A DNA stretch of 51,925 nucleotides, taken from NCBI RefSeq assembly GCF_023507745.1, contig NZ_JALPZO010000115.1:1-51925 (forward strand), read 5' to 3'. The position numbers and the translations under genes are program-made. The stretch comes from Vreelandella olivaria (GTDB taxonomy: Bacteria; Pseudomonadota; Gammaproteobacteria; Pseudomonadales; Halomonadaceae). Under the pieces are notes generated by a model. The model saw only the letters and a list, made by a program, of their open reading frames with translations. It was not told the DNA's origin and searched no databases. Positions 8,943 to 17,657 of this stretch are shown piece by piece. Each line of letters starts with the position of its first letter. Position 1 is the first letter of the stretch.

Positions 8943-9121
8943 TGTTCATTTGGTGCTACCCTCCGTATTCGTGCCTTTACAGAAATCCACATCGGTGGAT
9001 TCCAGCAAAGCCACAGAGCCGTATCTGTGTTTGCGCACGAAGGCAAGAATCCGGGTTTGAAGCTCTGCGCTTTGGCGTAAAACTGCGTTCGTGCATCATT
9101 GGATTTGTGGGATTGCCGACC

Positions 9122-9472
9122 ATGCCCCAGCCGCTCACCACCACCCCTGAGCGCGCGCAATTGCTCGCCAACGGTCAAGCACGCGCCGCAGGCCAGGACA
9201 CCGACCCGGTGCCGGTGGTACGCCTATTCACCCCGGACGCACACGCCACCTGGCTGCTGGCCTCGCTCGATCCCGCGGACGGCGATACGGCCCACGGCCT
9301 GATCGACCTGGGAATCGGAATGCCTGCCCTGGGAACGGTGAAACTCTCTGATCTGGTGTCCATCGTCGGGCCGCATCGGCAACCCGTGATGCGTGATCGC
9401 TACTTCCAGCCGGTGCGGAGACTGTCGGAATACCTGCGGCTGGCCGAGGAAAACGGTTCGATCACCGACTGA
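9122..9472 (+). CDS. DUF2958 family protein
   Basis: A 116-aa protein of the DUF2958 family, recognised from TERAQLLANGQA near the start, VVRLFTPDAHATWLLASLDP, and GLIDLGIGMPALGTVKLSDL. It occurs in most Tn4371-like ICEs close to repA; its function is unknown. The reading frame is open from 8702, but family alignment from memory puts the start at the ATG at 9122. It is the first backbone gene after the defence operon and is transcribed away from it. Confidence 0.8.
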   Translation: MPQPLTTTPERAQLLANGQARAAGQDTDPVPVVRLFTPDAHATWLLASLDPADGDTAHGLIDLGIGMPALGTVKLSDLVSIVGPHRQPVMRDRYFQPVRRLSEYLRLAEENGSITD

Positions 9473-9794
9473 ACAGCCACAGTCAGCGGCAGCGCGTTGT
9501 GTCTTTTTCGGTCTGACCCCAGACCGTTCCGGTCTCAATGGGCAACCTTGCATCCAAGTAGTGCGTGCCTGATCGAAACAGTCATGATGCCCGGCGTGGC
9601 TTTTGGCAGGCTGGCCAATGCGGCACGCCATTTTGGGGCAGGCCGCCGTCGCATTCGGACGAAACTCGCAATGCACCGGAGCCAATCGGTCTTGACGCTG
9701 ACAGTTTATCGTTTCACCGATGACGTTTCGATGATGGCTTCATAGCGCGCCTTTGCGCCGTGGCGACGTACCTCAAACCGAGGGAGGTTGCGTC
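9473..9794. other. intergenic stretch, no gene seen
   Basis: I see no supported gene in these 322 bases. They hold one small hairpin (GGTCTG-accc-CAGACC, 9510-9525) that lacks a downstream T-run on either strand. The 3' end contains the ribosome site GGGAGG of the DUF2285 gene. Confidence 0.4.
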
Positions 9795-10592
9795 ATGGCT
9801 GATCGCAGCACCGAGTCCTGGTATCCGACGGCGGCCTATCTCTACGTTCTGCACCTGGATGGCCCGGCGCTGGCCTGGGAATACCTGCGCCGCCATCCCG
9901 ATTACCGCCGCGACTGGCTGCGCCGTCGCCGTCGGTCGGACGCGGCGCAGCGCTGGGGACTGCGCCTGCTGGAAGACCCGACCCTGGATGCGCGCGACGC
10001 GCATCCGGTGTGGTTTCCCGACCACGACGCCGTGCTCCAGCTCTACCCGGATGCCGACCCACCGCCCACTGCCGTGGCTTTCGCGTTGTGGCGCATTCCC
10101 GGCCACAAGCACCTGATCCACGACGGCCGGCGCCTGCTGCTGGTGGCCCGTTGGCCGGGTGCCTACCTGCGCCTCGCACTGGCGCCCGGCCTGGCCGATG
10201 GCATGGCGTACGTCTATGCCATCCGGGCCTGTGACATGCCCCACGCGCGCTGTCAGGCGCTGACGACCTCATTGAACGAGCTGACCGCCGCCATCGGCAT
10301 TCCACCCGTAGCCCTGACGCGGCCCCGGCCGCCCCTGACGCCTTTGCTGGAACTGCACACCTTGCAGGCGCTCGACGCGACCCTGGCGGGCGCGTCCTTG
10401 CGCGAGGTGGCCGAAGGGCTGTTCGGCGTCGATGCCGTCGCGGACGACTGGCACGCCGACAGCGCCCTGCGCGCCCGCGTGCGTCGGCTGGTGCGCCGAG
10501 GCGATGCGCTGATGCGCGGCGGCTATCGCCGCCTGGCACAGCTTCCACCCGTTGAACAGGGACGCACTGCTCTTGCAGCAAAACGTCCCTGA
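9795..10592 (+). CDS. DUF2285 family protein
   Basis: A 265-aa protein. The first ~90 residues include WYPTAAYLYVLHLDGPALAW and YLRRHPDYRRDW, the usual N-terminus of these ICE proteins. The C-terminal DUF2285 domain (LELHTLQALDATLAGASLR, then VADDWHADSALRARVRRLVR) resembles a small helical DNA-binding fold. It is found next to an AlpA-like HTH and RepA in Tn4371-type ICEs; its role is unknown but probably regulatory. The ATG at 9795 is chosen over the open frame from 9753 because it follows GAGGGAGG at 6-7 bases. Confidence 0.85.
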   Translation: MADRSTESWYPTAAYLYVLHLDGPALAWEYLRRHPDYRRDWLRRRRRSDAAQRWGLRLLEDPTLDARDAHPVWFPDHDAVLQLYPDADPPPTAVAFALWRIPGHKHLIHDGRRLLLVARWPGAYLRLALAPGLADGMAYVYAIRACDMPHARCQALTTSLNELTAAIGIPPVALTRPRPPLTPLLELHTLQALDATLAGASLREVAEGLFGVDAVADDWHADSALRARVRRLVRRGDALMRGGYRRLAQLPPVEQGRTALAAKRP

Positions 10593-10626
10593 GCAGGAGC
10601 CCTGCGTTTTCTGAGACTGCCTCCAT

Positions 10627-10656
10627 CCGGCCGCGTTGTGTGGCCGGGGCGTTTTC
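10627..10656 (+). terminator. possible terminator hairpin
   Basis: The stem CCGGCC (10627-10632) / GGCCGG (10642-10647) with a 9-base loop is followed by GGCGTTTTC. The T-run is short, so termination would be partial. It lies between the DUF2285 gene and the HTH gene. Confidence 0.35.
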
Positions 10657-10676
10657 AACCGATGGAGGTTCATCTC

Positions 10677-10961
10677 ATGCGACCCGCTCCCTTAAGACCT
10701 GCCGCCGCTACTGCCGCTGCGCCTGCGCAGCCCCAACGCTACCTGACGAACGACGAAGCCGCCGAGTATCTGCGCTTGTCGCCGCGCACGCTGGAGAAAC
10801 AGCGCGTGATCGGGGGTGGCCCGAAGTTCCGCAAGTTCGGCCGCCGTGTCATGTACGCCGTGGCCGACCTCGATACCTGGGCCGATGCCCGCAGCTACGA
10901 GGCCACGTCCGACCCCGAATACGCCGAACGCCACGCGGGCGACTACCGTGATGGCCGCTGA
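10677..10961 (+). CDS. AlpA/excisionase-type helix-turn-helix protein
   Basis: A 94-aa protein with a winged MerR-like HTH: YLTNDEAAEYLRLSPRTLEK, then GGGPKFRKFGRRVMYAVADL. This fold occurs in AlpA regulators and in excisionases, which bind DNA near attachment sites. In Tn4371-like ICEs this gene always sits just before repA. It could control the maintenance operon or assist excision; sequence does not decide. Its ATG follows GATGGAGG at about 8 bases. Confidence 0.85.
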   Translation: MRPAPLRPAAATAAAPAQPQRYLTNDEAAEYLRLSPRTLEKQRVIGGGPKFRKFGRRVMYAVADLDTWADARSYEATSDPEYAERHAGDYRDGR

Positions 10962-10987
10962 TCGTCGGCGCGCCGGTGGCCATCGTC

Positions 10988-11845
10988 ATGTCCAGCCCAT
11001 CGCTGCCGCCCCGGCATCGGCCAGCGCAGCAGCGGGAACAGCTCGATCTGTTCCGCGCACTGCCGGGCGAGGACATGGCGCCGCGCGACGCCCAGGACTT
11101 GATGGCCTATCCGTTCTTCTCGCTGGCCAAGTCGCGGCGCACGGCGCCGATCGACTTTCGCAGCGGCAACGTCACCCTGCGTGTGGAGGGCACGCAGGAA
11201 CACGGCATCGCCACCATCTGGGACGCCGACATCCTGATCTGGGCCGCCAGCCAGATCGTGGAAGCCCGCGATGCGGGCATCCAGCCGTCGCGCAGGATGC
11301 AGGCTACGCCTTACGAGATCCTGCGCTTCATCGGGCGCGGTACATCGTTGCGCGACTACCAGCGCCTGAAGGCCGCGCTCGACCGGCTGCAATCGACCAC
11401 GGTGGCCACGTCCATCCGCGAGACCACCGGGCGGCGCTTGCATCGTTTTTCCTGGATCAACGAATGGAAGGAGTTGGCCGATGCCAGCGGCAAACCGCTG
11501 GGCATCGAGCTGATCCTGCCGGACTGGTTCTATGCGGGCGTACTCGACGCCGCCCTGGTGCTGACCATCGACCGGGCGTATTTCCGCCTGACCGGCGGCA
11601 TCGAGCGCTGGCTGTACCGTCTGGTGCGCAAGCACGGTGGCAAGCAGCGCGACGGCTGGCAGTTCGACGTTCCCTACCTGTATCGCAAGTCTGGCAGCCT
11701 GGCGCAGCCCCGCGATTTTGCCCGCGATCTGCGCGCCCTGGTGGCGCGGCAGTCGCTGCCCGGTTACGAGCTATCCATCGAACGCTGGCCCGGCGCGCCG
11801 GAAATCCTCGCATTCCGGCCCGTGCCGCAAACGGCACGGGGATAA
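10988..11845 (+). CDS. repA: replication initiator protein A
   Basis: A 285-aa protein of the RPA/RepA family of ICEs and broad-host plasmids. Blocks seen are QLDLFRALPGEDMAPRDAQD, MAYPFFSLAKSRRTAPIDF, WDADILIWAASQIVEA and TPYEILRFIGRGTSLRDYQR, all typical of the winged-helix initiator. It should bind repeats near its own gene and load host replication proteins on the excised circle. A GTG at 10976 is an alternative start; the ATG at 10988 has GGTGG at proper spacing. The iteron-like repeats directly after the stop codon fit this role. Confidence 0.85.
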   Translation: MSSPSLPPRHRPAQQREQLDLFRALPGEDMAPRDAQDLMAYPFFSLAKSRRTAPIDFRSGNVTLRVEGTQEHGIATIWDADILIWAASQIVEARDAGIQPSRRMQATPYEILRFIGRGTSLRDYQRLKAALDRLQSTTVATSIRETTGRRLHRFSWINEWKELADASGKPLGIELILPDWFYAGVLDAALVLTIDRAYFRLTGGIERWLYRLVRKHGGKQRDGWQFDVPYLYRKSGSLAQPRDFARDLRALVARQSLPGYELSIERWPGAPEILAFRPVPQTARG

Positions 11846-12060
11846 GCCTGGGGATGAAAACGGAACAAGCTGTGAATGGACTCGTGCTATCGGGCGCGCC
11901 AAGACTCGTGCTATCAGGCGCACCGGTATCGTGCTATCAGGCGCGCAAATCGCATCTAACTTCAATAGCCACAAGGATTTTTTCGCCCCTTAACTTTATA
12001 TCTAACTTAAACATCTTTCTAACGAATGATAAAACCCTGTTATTGGGCCGGTGGATAACC
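11846..12060. other. probable replication origin (oriV) of the ICE
   Basis: Between repA and parA lie three direct repeats of TCGTGCTATC(A/G)GGCGC starting at 11882, 11906 and 11929 (23-24 bp spacing, about two helical turns). They are followed by a strongly AT-rich stretch (about 11950-12045) within GC-rich DNA, containing ATCTAACTT twice (11954-11962, 12000-12008). A DnaA-box match follows (TTATCCACC on the minus strand, 12050-12058; 8 of 9 to consensus). Iterons, AT-rich unwinding DNA, a DnaA box and an adjacent initiator gene are the parts of an iteron-type origin. No replication test is known to me. Confidence 0.6.
11882..11946 (+). repeat. three iteron-like direct repeats
   Basis: The core TCGTGCTATC(A/G)GGCGC is present at 11882, 11906 and 11929, copies 1 and 2 being preceded by GAC. 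Spacing of 24 and 23 bp puts them on the same helix face, as for RepA-binding iterons. Confidence 0.7.
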
Positions 12061-12131
12061 GCCGACCACCAACAGCACAAGCGTTTTTCAAGTCGTTTAT
12101 GGCGTCGCTTTCCACCACGGAGGGCTGCACC

Positions 12132-12770
12132 ATGATCGTCGCCTTGCTCAACCAGAAAGGCGGCGTGGGCAAGACCACGCTCGCCACCCACATCGCCGGC
12201 GAACTCGCGCTGCGCGGTCAGCACGTCATCCTGCTGGATGCGGACCCGCAGGGGTCATCACTGGACTGGACGCAGCGGCGCAGCCAGCAGGGACTACCAC
12301 GGCTGTTCAGCGCCGTGGGCCTCGCACGCGAAACGCTGCACCAGGAAGCGCCGGAACTCGCCCGGCGCTGTGATCACATCGTCATCGACGGCCCGCCGCG
12401 CATCGCCGCCCTGGCGCGTTCCGCGCTGCTGACGGCCGAGCGCGTGCTTATCCCGGTGCAGCCCAGCCCCTACGACCTGTGGGCCAGCGCCGAGATGGTC
12501 GCGTTGATCCGCGAGGCGCAGGTGTTTCGCCCTGCATTGCAGGCGGCCTTCGTCATCAACCGGCGCGTCAGTACCACCGTGATCGGGCGCGAAGCGCGCC
12601 AGGCGCTCGCCGACCAGCCGTTGCCCGCGCTGCGCGCCGAGGTGCGCCAGCGCATCGTCTTTGCCGACAGCGTGGCCGCTGGCCGGCTCGCCCGCGAGAC
12701 GGTGCCTGACAGCGCCGCCGCCCGAGAAATCACCGCCCTGGTGGATGAACTGTTGCGGTGGCCGTCATGA
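12132..12770 (+). CDS. parA: ParA-family partition ATPase
   Basis: A 212-aa ParA/MinD-type ATPase with the deviant Walker A KGGVGKTT (residues 9-16) at the very N-terminus, the switch-like LLDADPQGSSLDW, and HIVIDGPPR as Walker B. The short length and absence of an N-terminal HTH mark a small (type Ib-like) ParA, which usually works with a small ribbon-helix-helix partner. The ATG at 12132 is chosen because the Walker A must lie near the start. The gene overlaps the next by ATGA. It likely stabilises the excised, replicating form. Confidence 0.9.
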   Translation: MIVALLNQKGGVGKTTLATHIAGELALRGQHVILLDADPQGSSLDWTQRRSQQGLPRLFSAVGLARETLHQEAPELARRCDHIVIDGPPRIAALARSALLTAERVLIPVQPSPYDLWASAEMVALIREAQVFRPALQAAFVINRRVSTTVIGREARQALADQPLPALRAEVRQRIVFADSVAAGRLARETVPDSAAAREITALVDELLRWPS

Positions 12771-13021
12771 GCAAGGAGCGCGGAAAACGCATCGCCATCG
12801 GCGCGCGCCCGCCGGCGAATCCGCAGGCCGAAGCGTGGATTCGCCAGGGTGACGCCGATGCCTTGCAGAAAGGCGACCTCTACACCGCGCGCCTGACCCT
12901 CGACATCACGCCCGCGCTGCGGGCACGCATAAAGGTGTCGGCCTTCACACAGGGCGTGACCGTGGCCGAACTGCTGCGCGGCCTGCTGGAACGGGAGTTT
13001 CCCCCGGAGAACACACCATGA
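12767..13021 (+). CDS. small putative RHH partner of ParA
   Basis: An 84-aa protein. The C-terminal half (YTARLTLDITPALRARIKVS, then GVTVAELLRGLLEREF) has the strand-helix-helix spacing of ribbon-helix-helix DNA-binding proteins such as ParG. The N-terminus is basic and probably flexible, as in ParG. Start and stop overlap parA and the DUF2840 gene (ATGA both sides), so it is co-translated with ParA. A centromere-binding role is inferred from fold and place. Confidence 0.65.
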   Translation: MSKERGKRIAIGARPPANPQAEAWIRQGDADALQKGDLYTARLTLDITPALRARIKVSAFTQGVTVAELLRGLLEREFPPENTP

Positions 13022-13557
13022 CCACATCCGCTTCGCCTGCCGCGAATGCGGCCGCATCGCCGCCGTCGCTTTCGGTACTCCCCGGCCAAACCAACAACGT
13101 GCCGCTGACCCGCGTATCGCTGGCCTATATCGAATCACGCTTCAAGCTCTACCTGCGTTTTGGCGAACCCGCGCGCACCCTCCGGCTCGACCGCTGGCGG
13201 CGCGTCGCGGTGTTCCTGCCGAACGTCGTGTTCTGCCGCGTCCGCTGGCAGGCCAACGACTACGGCACGATTCGTTGGCAGCTCATGGTGATGCAAGCCT
13301 GCACGCCACTGGATGCCATGCAGCGCATCCCCGGCGTGCAGCCAGGCGCACACCTGTTGCTGCACGCGGAGGGAGATAACCCGGTGCGCGCCGTGTTGGA
13401 ACGCATCGACGCCATCGAGGCGCTGGGTATCGCGCCAACCGCCGTCTCGCCCGCGTACTGGCGCACGCTCGCCAACCGGCTCGCCGCGCGCGTGCCGCTG
13501 CCCGACTACACCGCCGAACGGCACGCCGCCTGGCTGAGCGGGAGGGCGCTGCCATGA
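13018..13557 (+). CDS. DUF2840 family protein
   Basis: A 179-aa protein of the DUF2840 family, known from Tn4371-like ICEs between parA and traF. Recognised by VSLAYIESRFKLYLRFGEP, DYGTIRWQLMVMQA and the block IPGVQPGAHLLLHAEG. Function is unknown. It overlaps its neighbours on both sides by 4 bp, indicating a tightly coupled operon. Confidence 0.8.
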   Translation: MTTSASPAANAAASPPSLSVLPGQTNNVPLTRVSLAYIESRFKLYLRFGEPARTLRLDRWRRVAVFLPNVVFCRVRWQANDYGTIRWQLMVMQACTPLDAMQRIPGVQPGAHLLLHAEGDNPVRAVLERIDAIEALGIAPTAVSPAYWRTLANRLAARVPLPDYTAERHAAWLSGRALP

Positions 13558-14141
13558 CGCACCAATCCGCCATGATCGGCGCGACTGGCATCCCACCGCA
13601 TCCTCGCTCGCCCCTGCGCGCTCGCCTCGTGCTGGCGGCCCTGTCCGTCTGCGGCCTCGCTGCGCTGGCCTGGGCATCCTTCGTGCAGCCGCTGCCGCGT
13701 CTGATCTACAACCCGTCCGACAGCGTGCCGGTCGGCTGGTATCGCGTCGAACCGCTCGACCATCGGGCTGGTTCGCTGCCGGTCGGCAGCATCATCCTGA
13801 CCACGTTGCCGCCGGCAGCAGCCACGCTCGCTGCGCAGCGCGGTTACCTGCCGACGCACGTTCCACTGCTCAAGCGTGTGGGTGCGATCGCACCGCAGGA
13901 GGTGTGCATCGCTGGCGGGACCGTACGCATCGACGGCGTGCCGGTGGCCGCCGTGTTACCCACCGACCGGCTGGGCCGACCGCTGCCAGCCTGGCCGCAG
14001 TGTCGGCAGCTTCGGCCTGGTGAACTGTTCCTGCTCAGCATGACCAATCCGGCGTCGTTCGACAGCCGGTATTTCGGGCCGGTCAGAGCCTCTGCCGTGA
14101 TCGGCGCCGCGCGCCCGGTCCGGCTGGAGGCACGCCCATGA
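13554..14141 (+). CDS. traF: TraF-type S26 signal peptidase
   Basis: A 195-aa membrane-anchored serine protease of the S26 family. There is one N-terminal hydrophobic segment (about 23-42). The nucleophile is Ser57 in NPSDSVPVGWY and the general base is Lys107 in LLKRVG. In RP4-like systems TraF matures and cyclises the TrbC pilin, whose gene is at 32868 here. The C-terminal MTNPASFDSRYFGPV block is typical of the group. The start overlaps the DUF2840 gene. Confidence 0.9.
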   Translation: MTHQSAMIGATGIPPHPRSPLRARLVLAALSVCGLAALAWASFVQPLPRLIYNPSDSVPVGWYRVEPLDHRAGSLPVGSIILTTLPPAAATLAAQRGYLPTHVPLLKRVGAIAPQEVCIAGGTVRIDGVPVAAVLPTDRLGRPLPAWPQCRQLRPGELFLLSMTNPASFDSRYFGPVRASAVIGAARPVRLEARP

Positions 14142-14459
14142 TGGCTGCCGACTCGCTGCGCTTCATCGTGCCATCCGGAGTGTTCTTCCATTGTCCGTCG
14201 CCGTGTTGTCGTGCGTGCAGTGCGGGCGTATCCACGCCGCACGTCGCGCTGCCTCCGGCGCAGCCGTCCCACGTGCAGGCGTCTTGCCTCGAATGCGCCC
14301 GGCCTGTGGCCGTCGCCGCGTTCGCCGGCGCGCTGGCTGCTCGCGCAGCAGCGCCGCCGGGCCGCCGCTGCCTGGAGCGACAGCGAGGGGCAAAGGCGGA
14401 AGGCAAGACAAAAGGGTGCGGCACCCGGCCGCCCGCAAAGCCAGTCTGCACATGGGGGT

Positions 14460-14590
14460 GGCGCGGCACGGAGCGGCTTCGCCGCCGTGCCGCGTGGGGC
14501 GCGAGACCTGCGCCAAGACAGGGCTGCCAGCGTGCTTCGCACGCCGGCCTACGCTGCAACTTGGGCCGCAACTTTACGGGGAGGCAACCA
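14460..14590. other. candidate origin of transfer (oriT)
   Basis: Immediately upstream of the relaxase gene are three strong inverted repeats: GCGGCACG..GCGGC-TTC-GCCGC..CGTGCCGC (14463-14493), GGCGC-gagacct-GCGCC (14498-14514) and GCGTGC-TTC-GCACGC (14530-14544). Hairpins next to the relaxase gene are the usual form of oriT. The nick site is not identifiable. The region from 14142 to 14589 otherwise holds only a doubtful reading frame. Confidence 0.45.
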
Positions 14591-16575
14591 TGACCGATCG
14601 CCGCGACGACGATTTCCGCATCCGCCCCAGTGCCCCGAAGCACCGGGGCCAGGGCTTCGTCTCCAAGGTGCTCAAGCAGGCCGGCAAGGCCAGCAGCGGC
14701 AAGTCCTTGGTGCGCCGTCCGGCATCGGCGGGCAGTGGCAGCAAGGGCACCGGCCAGCGCCCCGGCTCGCGTCTGGGGCGCGGCCACACGGCGGCGCGCT
14801 TCGCGGGGGCGAAGCTGACACCCATGTCGCGGCGCGTGACCATCAAGACTCTGCTGGTCAATCAGCGCCAGGCCAGCCCGCAGTCACTCGCCAAGCATCT
14901 GCGCTACATCGAGCGCGGCGGAGTGGGCCGCGATGGCGAACCGGGCCGGACCTATGGGCCGCAGACCGATGAAGCCGACCTCGACGCCTTCAAGGAACGC
15001 TGCACCGACGATCGGCACCATTTCCGCTTCATCCTTTCGCCCGAGGATGGCGCGGAACTGGAAGACCTGCGCACCTATACGCGGCACCTCATGGGCCGCA
15101 TGGAAGCCGACCTGGGCACGCGCTTGGAATGGGTGGCTGTCGATCACTGGAACACCGACAACCCGCACACCCATATCGTCGTGCGAGGGCGCGACGACAC
15201 GGGCAAAGACCTCATCATCGCAAGCGACTACATCGCCGATGGCTTCCGCCATCGCGCCGCCGAGCTGGCGACCGAATGGCTGGGGCCGCGCACCGAGCTG
15301 GAGATCCAACAGACCTTGCAACGCGAGGTGGAGCAAGAGCGGTGGACGAGCCTGGATCGCACGCTCAAGCGCGAGCTTGGCGACGATGGTCTGGTGCATG
15401 TCGAACGCCTCAACGAACCGCGGCTGCAACGTCAGCGCCTGTTGTTGATCGGCCGCCTGCAACGCTTGCAGCGCCTGGGCCTGGCCGACGAAGTGCAGTC
15501 CGGCACCTGGGCCGTCCATGCGGACGCGGAGAAGACCTTGCGCGCCCTAGGCGAGCGCAGTGACATCATCCGCACCATGCAGCGGGCCATGAGCGGTCAC
15601 CCGCGCGAACTGGCGGTGTTCGAGCCGGGTGAAGATGGCCGCACCATCGTCGGCCGCGTGTCCGCCAAGGGTCTGGCCGACGAGCTGCGCGACCGGGGTT
15701 ATCTGGTCATCGACGGCGTGGATGGCAAGGCCCATTACGTCGCGCTCAACGCCCGCGATGAGCTGGCGAACTATCCTACTGGATCGGTGGTGGAAGTGCG
15801 CGGTTCCGCCGAGGTGCGGGCGGCAGATCGCAACATCGCCGCGCTGGCGAGCGATGGCCTGTACCGCACCGACCATCACCTGGCGATCGAGCAAGGCCGA
15901 GCCAAACCCGGCCGCGACCCGCAAGAAGTCGTTGCGGCCCACGTCCGCCGGCTGGAAGCCTTACGGCGGGCCGGCATCGGGGAGCGTGTGGCCGAAGGGT
16001 TGTGGAAGGTGCCGAGCGACCTGCCTGAGCGTGGCCGCCAGTATGACGCGCAGCGCCTGGGTGGCGTGGCCGTGGAGCTGAAATCGCACTTGCCGATTGA
16101 GCGGCAAGCCCGCGTGATCGGCGCCACCTGGCTCGACCAGCAACTGATCGGCGGCGGTCGCGGGCTGGGCGACCTGGGCTTTGGTAGCGAAGCCAAGCAG
16201 GCCATGCAGCAACGCGCCGATTTCCTTGCCGAACAAGGGCTGGCCGAACGGCGCGGGCAGCGCGTGATCCTCGCCCGGAACCTGCTGGGCACGCTGCGCA
16301 ACCGGGAACTGGCGCAGGCCGCCAAGGACATTGCTGCCGACACCGGCCTGGAGCACCGGCCTGTGACCGACGGACAGCGCGTGGCTGGCATCTACCGGCG
16401 CTCCGTCATGCTCGCCAGCGGTCGCTACGCAATGCTCGATGACGGCATGGGGTTCAGTCTGGTGCCGTGGAAGCCGGTGATCGAACAGCGGCTGGGGCAG
16501 CAAATTACCGCGACGATGCGAGGCGGTGGCGTGTCATGGGAAGTTGGACGGCAGCGCGGTATGTCAGTGAGGTAA
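14590..16575 (+). CDS. DUF3363 relaxase (VirD2-like)
   Basis: A 661-aa relaxase of the DUF3363 family. The HUH metal site is NPHTHIVVRG (H193, H195) with H186 just before it (VAVDHW). The candidate catalytic Tyr is Y106 in LAKHLRYIERGG. The C-terminal ~400 residues form the family-specific helical region. It would nick oriT, stay linked to the 5' end, and be delivered to TraG for transfer. The start at 14590 follows GGGGAGG; an open frame to 14191 is rejected because the extra residues look like noise over the oriT region. It is the last gene before the cargo. Confidence 0.9.
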   Translation: MTDRRDDDFRIRPSAPKHRGQGFVSKVLKQAGKASSGKSLVRRPASAGSGSKGTGQRPGSRLGRGHTAARFAGAKLTPMSRRVTIKTLLVNQRQASPQSLAKHLRYIERGGVGRDGEPGRTYGPQTDEADLDAFKERCTDDRHHFRFILSPEDGAELEDLRTYTRHLMGRMEADLGTRLEWVAVDHWNTDNPHTHIVVRGRDDTGKDLIIASDYIADGFRHRAAELATEWLGPRTELEIQQTLQREVEQERWTSLDRTLKRELGDDGLVHVERLNEPRLQRQRLLLIGRLQRLQRLGLADEVQSGTWAVHADAEKTLRALGERSDIIRTMQRAMSGHPRELAVFEPGEDGRTIVGRVSAKGLADELRDRGYLVIDGVDGKAHYVALNARDELANYPTGSVVEVRGSAEVRAADRNIAALASDGLYRTDHHLAIEQGRAKPGRDPQEVVAAHVRRLEALRRAGIGERVAEGLWKVPSDLPERGRQYDAQRLGGVAVELKSHLPIERQARVIGATWLDQQLIGGGRGLGDLGFGSEAKQAMQQRADFLAEQGLAERRGQRVILARNLLGTLRNRELAQAAKDIAADTGLEHRPVTDGQRVAGIYRRSVMLASGRYAMLDDGMGFSLVPWKPVIEQRLGQQITATMRGGGVSWEVGRQRGMSVR

Positions 16576-16750
16576 CAACGCATACGAAGGTATATGCATA
16601 ACGTTGCCGATTCAGCACTTGTGTGAATCAACTTACGCTGCATCAAACGCTGCGCGAGAGCGAAGTCATCGGTATCGGGGAGATCGCGGCGAGCAAGCCG
16701 CGTTCGACCTGTTCCCACTTTTCAGGACATCCGATGCTGGACCGTCTTAT
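16576..16750. other. junction between relaxase and cargo
   Basis: No gene is supported here. Composition and codon style change at this point, so it is probably the left junction of the cargo insertion. Confidence 0.35.
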
Positions 16751-17569
16751 TCAACGGCCAATATCTGGTGCGACGATCCGTGGTCGCGTCGAATTGCTGC
16801 CGATGCGCTGGACGAAATCATCTCGGGTGCGAACACTGTTGTACTGGTAGATGTAAACTGATCGTGGCTGCATAACCGAAACGGCATTCGCCGCCTCTGC
16901 CGGACCCAATGCATATGGCGGATAGAGTGGCAAAAAGGCAATGTCGATATCGCGCAACGCCAGCATCTCGGGAACCGCTTCAGTCGAGCCGCCTATGTAA
17001 AGCCTCTGGCCGTCAACTGTGACCACATAGGCGTTGCCGCGTCCCCGCGGATGCCAGCGTTCGGCCTGACCGCTTAGGCCATAGGACGGAATTGCCTCGA
17101 TCCGTATAGCTCCAAGTTCCATGCTTTTCCCGTTTGCAAGTGAGACGGCGCTGCCTCTCAAGCTCTCCGGAAGGCGTTCCATCACATAAGGGGGAACGAC
17201 GATCCGAGTGCTGGGTCCGACAAGATCTTTCAGCGTTCGCGCATCGTAGTGCTCGCCATGTTCGTGCGAAATGAGGATGAGGTCCGGCGCGTGATATCCG
17301 GCGTAGCGCCGCCCGCTGCCGGTCGGATCTGTGTAGATGACGCCGTCCGGAGTTTGGATCACCACGCTCATCTGTTGAACCGCCCAGACGAAGATGTCGC
17401 CACTGTCGGACTGACATTGTTCGGCAGTGGATTGTTCCGACTGCGCAGCAACGCTAGCGAGACCGGTAAAGACAGCAGCTAGAACCGATGCAACACCAAA
17501 AACCAGGGCGACAAGGCCACGGTTTATCCTGATGCTTCTGACGCGATGGTGTTTCCGAGGGATCATCAT
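16751..17569 (-). CDS. exported MBL-fold metallo-hydrolase
   Basis: A 272-aa protein of the UlaG-like metallo-beta-lactamase fold. It has a signal peptide (basic start, hydrophobic VALVFGVASVLAAVFTGLAS, cleavage near VAAQS), so it is probably periplasmic. The metal motif is SHEHGEHYD, where the usual Asp of HxHxDH is Glu. Later motifs are IEAIPSYG, YIGGSTEAVPEM and a C-terminal SVYIYQYNSV. The substrate is unknown. The start at 17569 follows GAGGTAAGA; the frame is open to 17716. It runs convergent with the relaxase gene and follows the AraC gene on the same strand. Confidence 0.75.
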   Translation of the reverse strand: MMIPRKHHRVRSIRINRGLVALVFGVASVLAAVFTGLASVAAQSEQSTAEQCQSDSGDIFVWAVQQMSVVIQTPDGVIYTDPTGSGRRYAGYHAPDLILISHEHGEHYDARTLKDLVGPSTRIVVPPYVMERLPESLRGSAVSLANGKSMELGAIRIEAIPSYGLSGQAERWHPRGRGNAYVVTVDGQRLYIGGSTEAVPEMLALRDIDIAFLPLYPPYALGPAEAANAVSVMQPRSVYIYQYNSVRTRDDFVQRIGSNSTRPRIVAPDIGR

Positions 17570-17657
17570 TCTTACCTCTATCGGCGTAGAAGCCGCTATC
17601 GCGCCAACTCTGACGCAGTCGACTTGAATCAATTGAAGCGTTTTAGGCCAGAGCTGA

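Noticed and set aside
9510..9525. GGTCTG/CAGACC hairpin after the DUF2958 gene
   Set aside because: No T-run follows it on either strand, so it is not a convincing terminator, and no binding-site role is apparent.
14138..14593. 151-codon frame overlapping the traF stop by ATGA
   Set aside because: The residue make-up is low-complexity and Arg/Ala/Pro-rich, and the frame covers the hairpins of the oriT candidate. It looks like an open frame caused by high GC.
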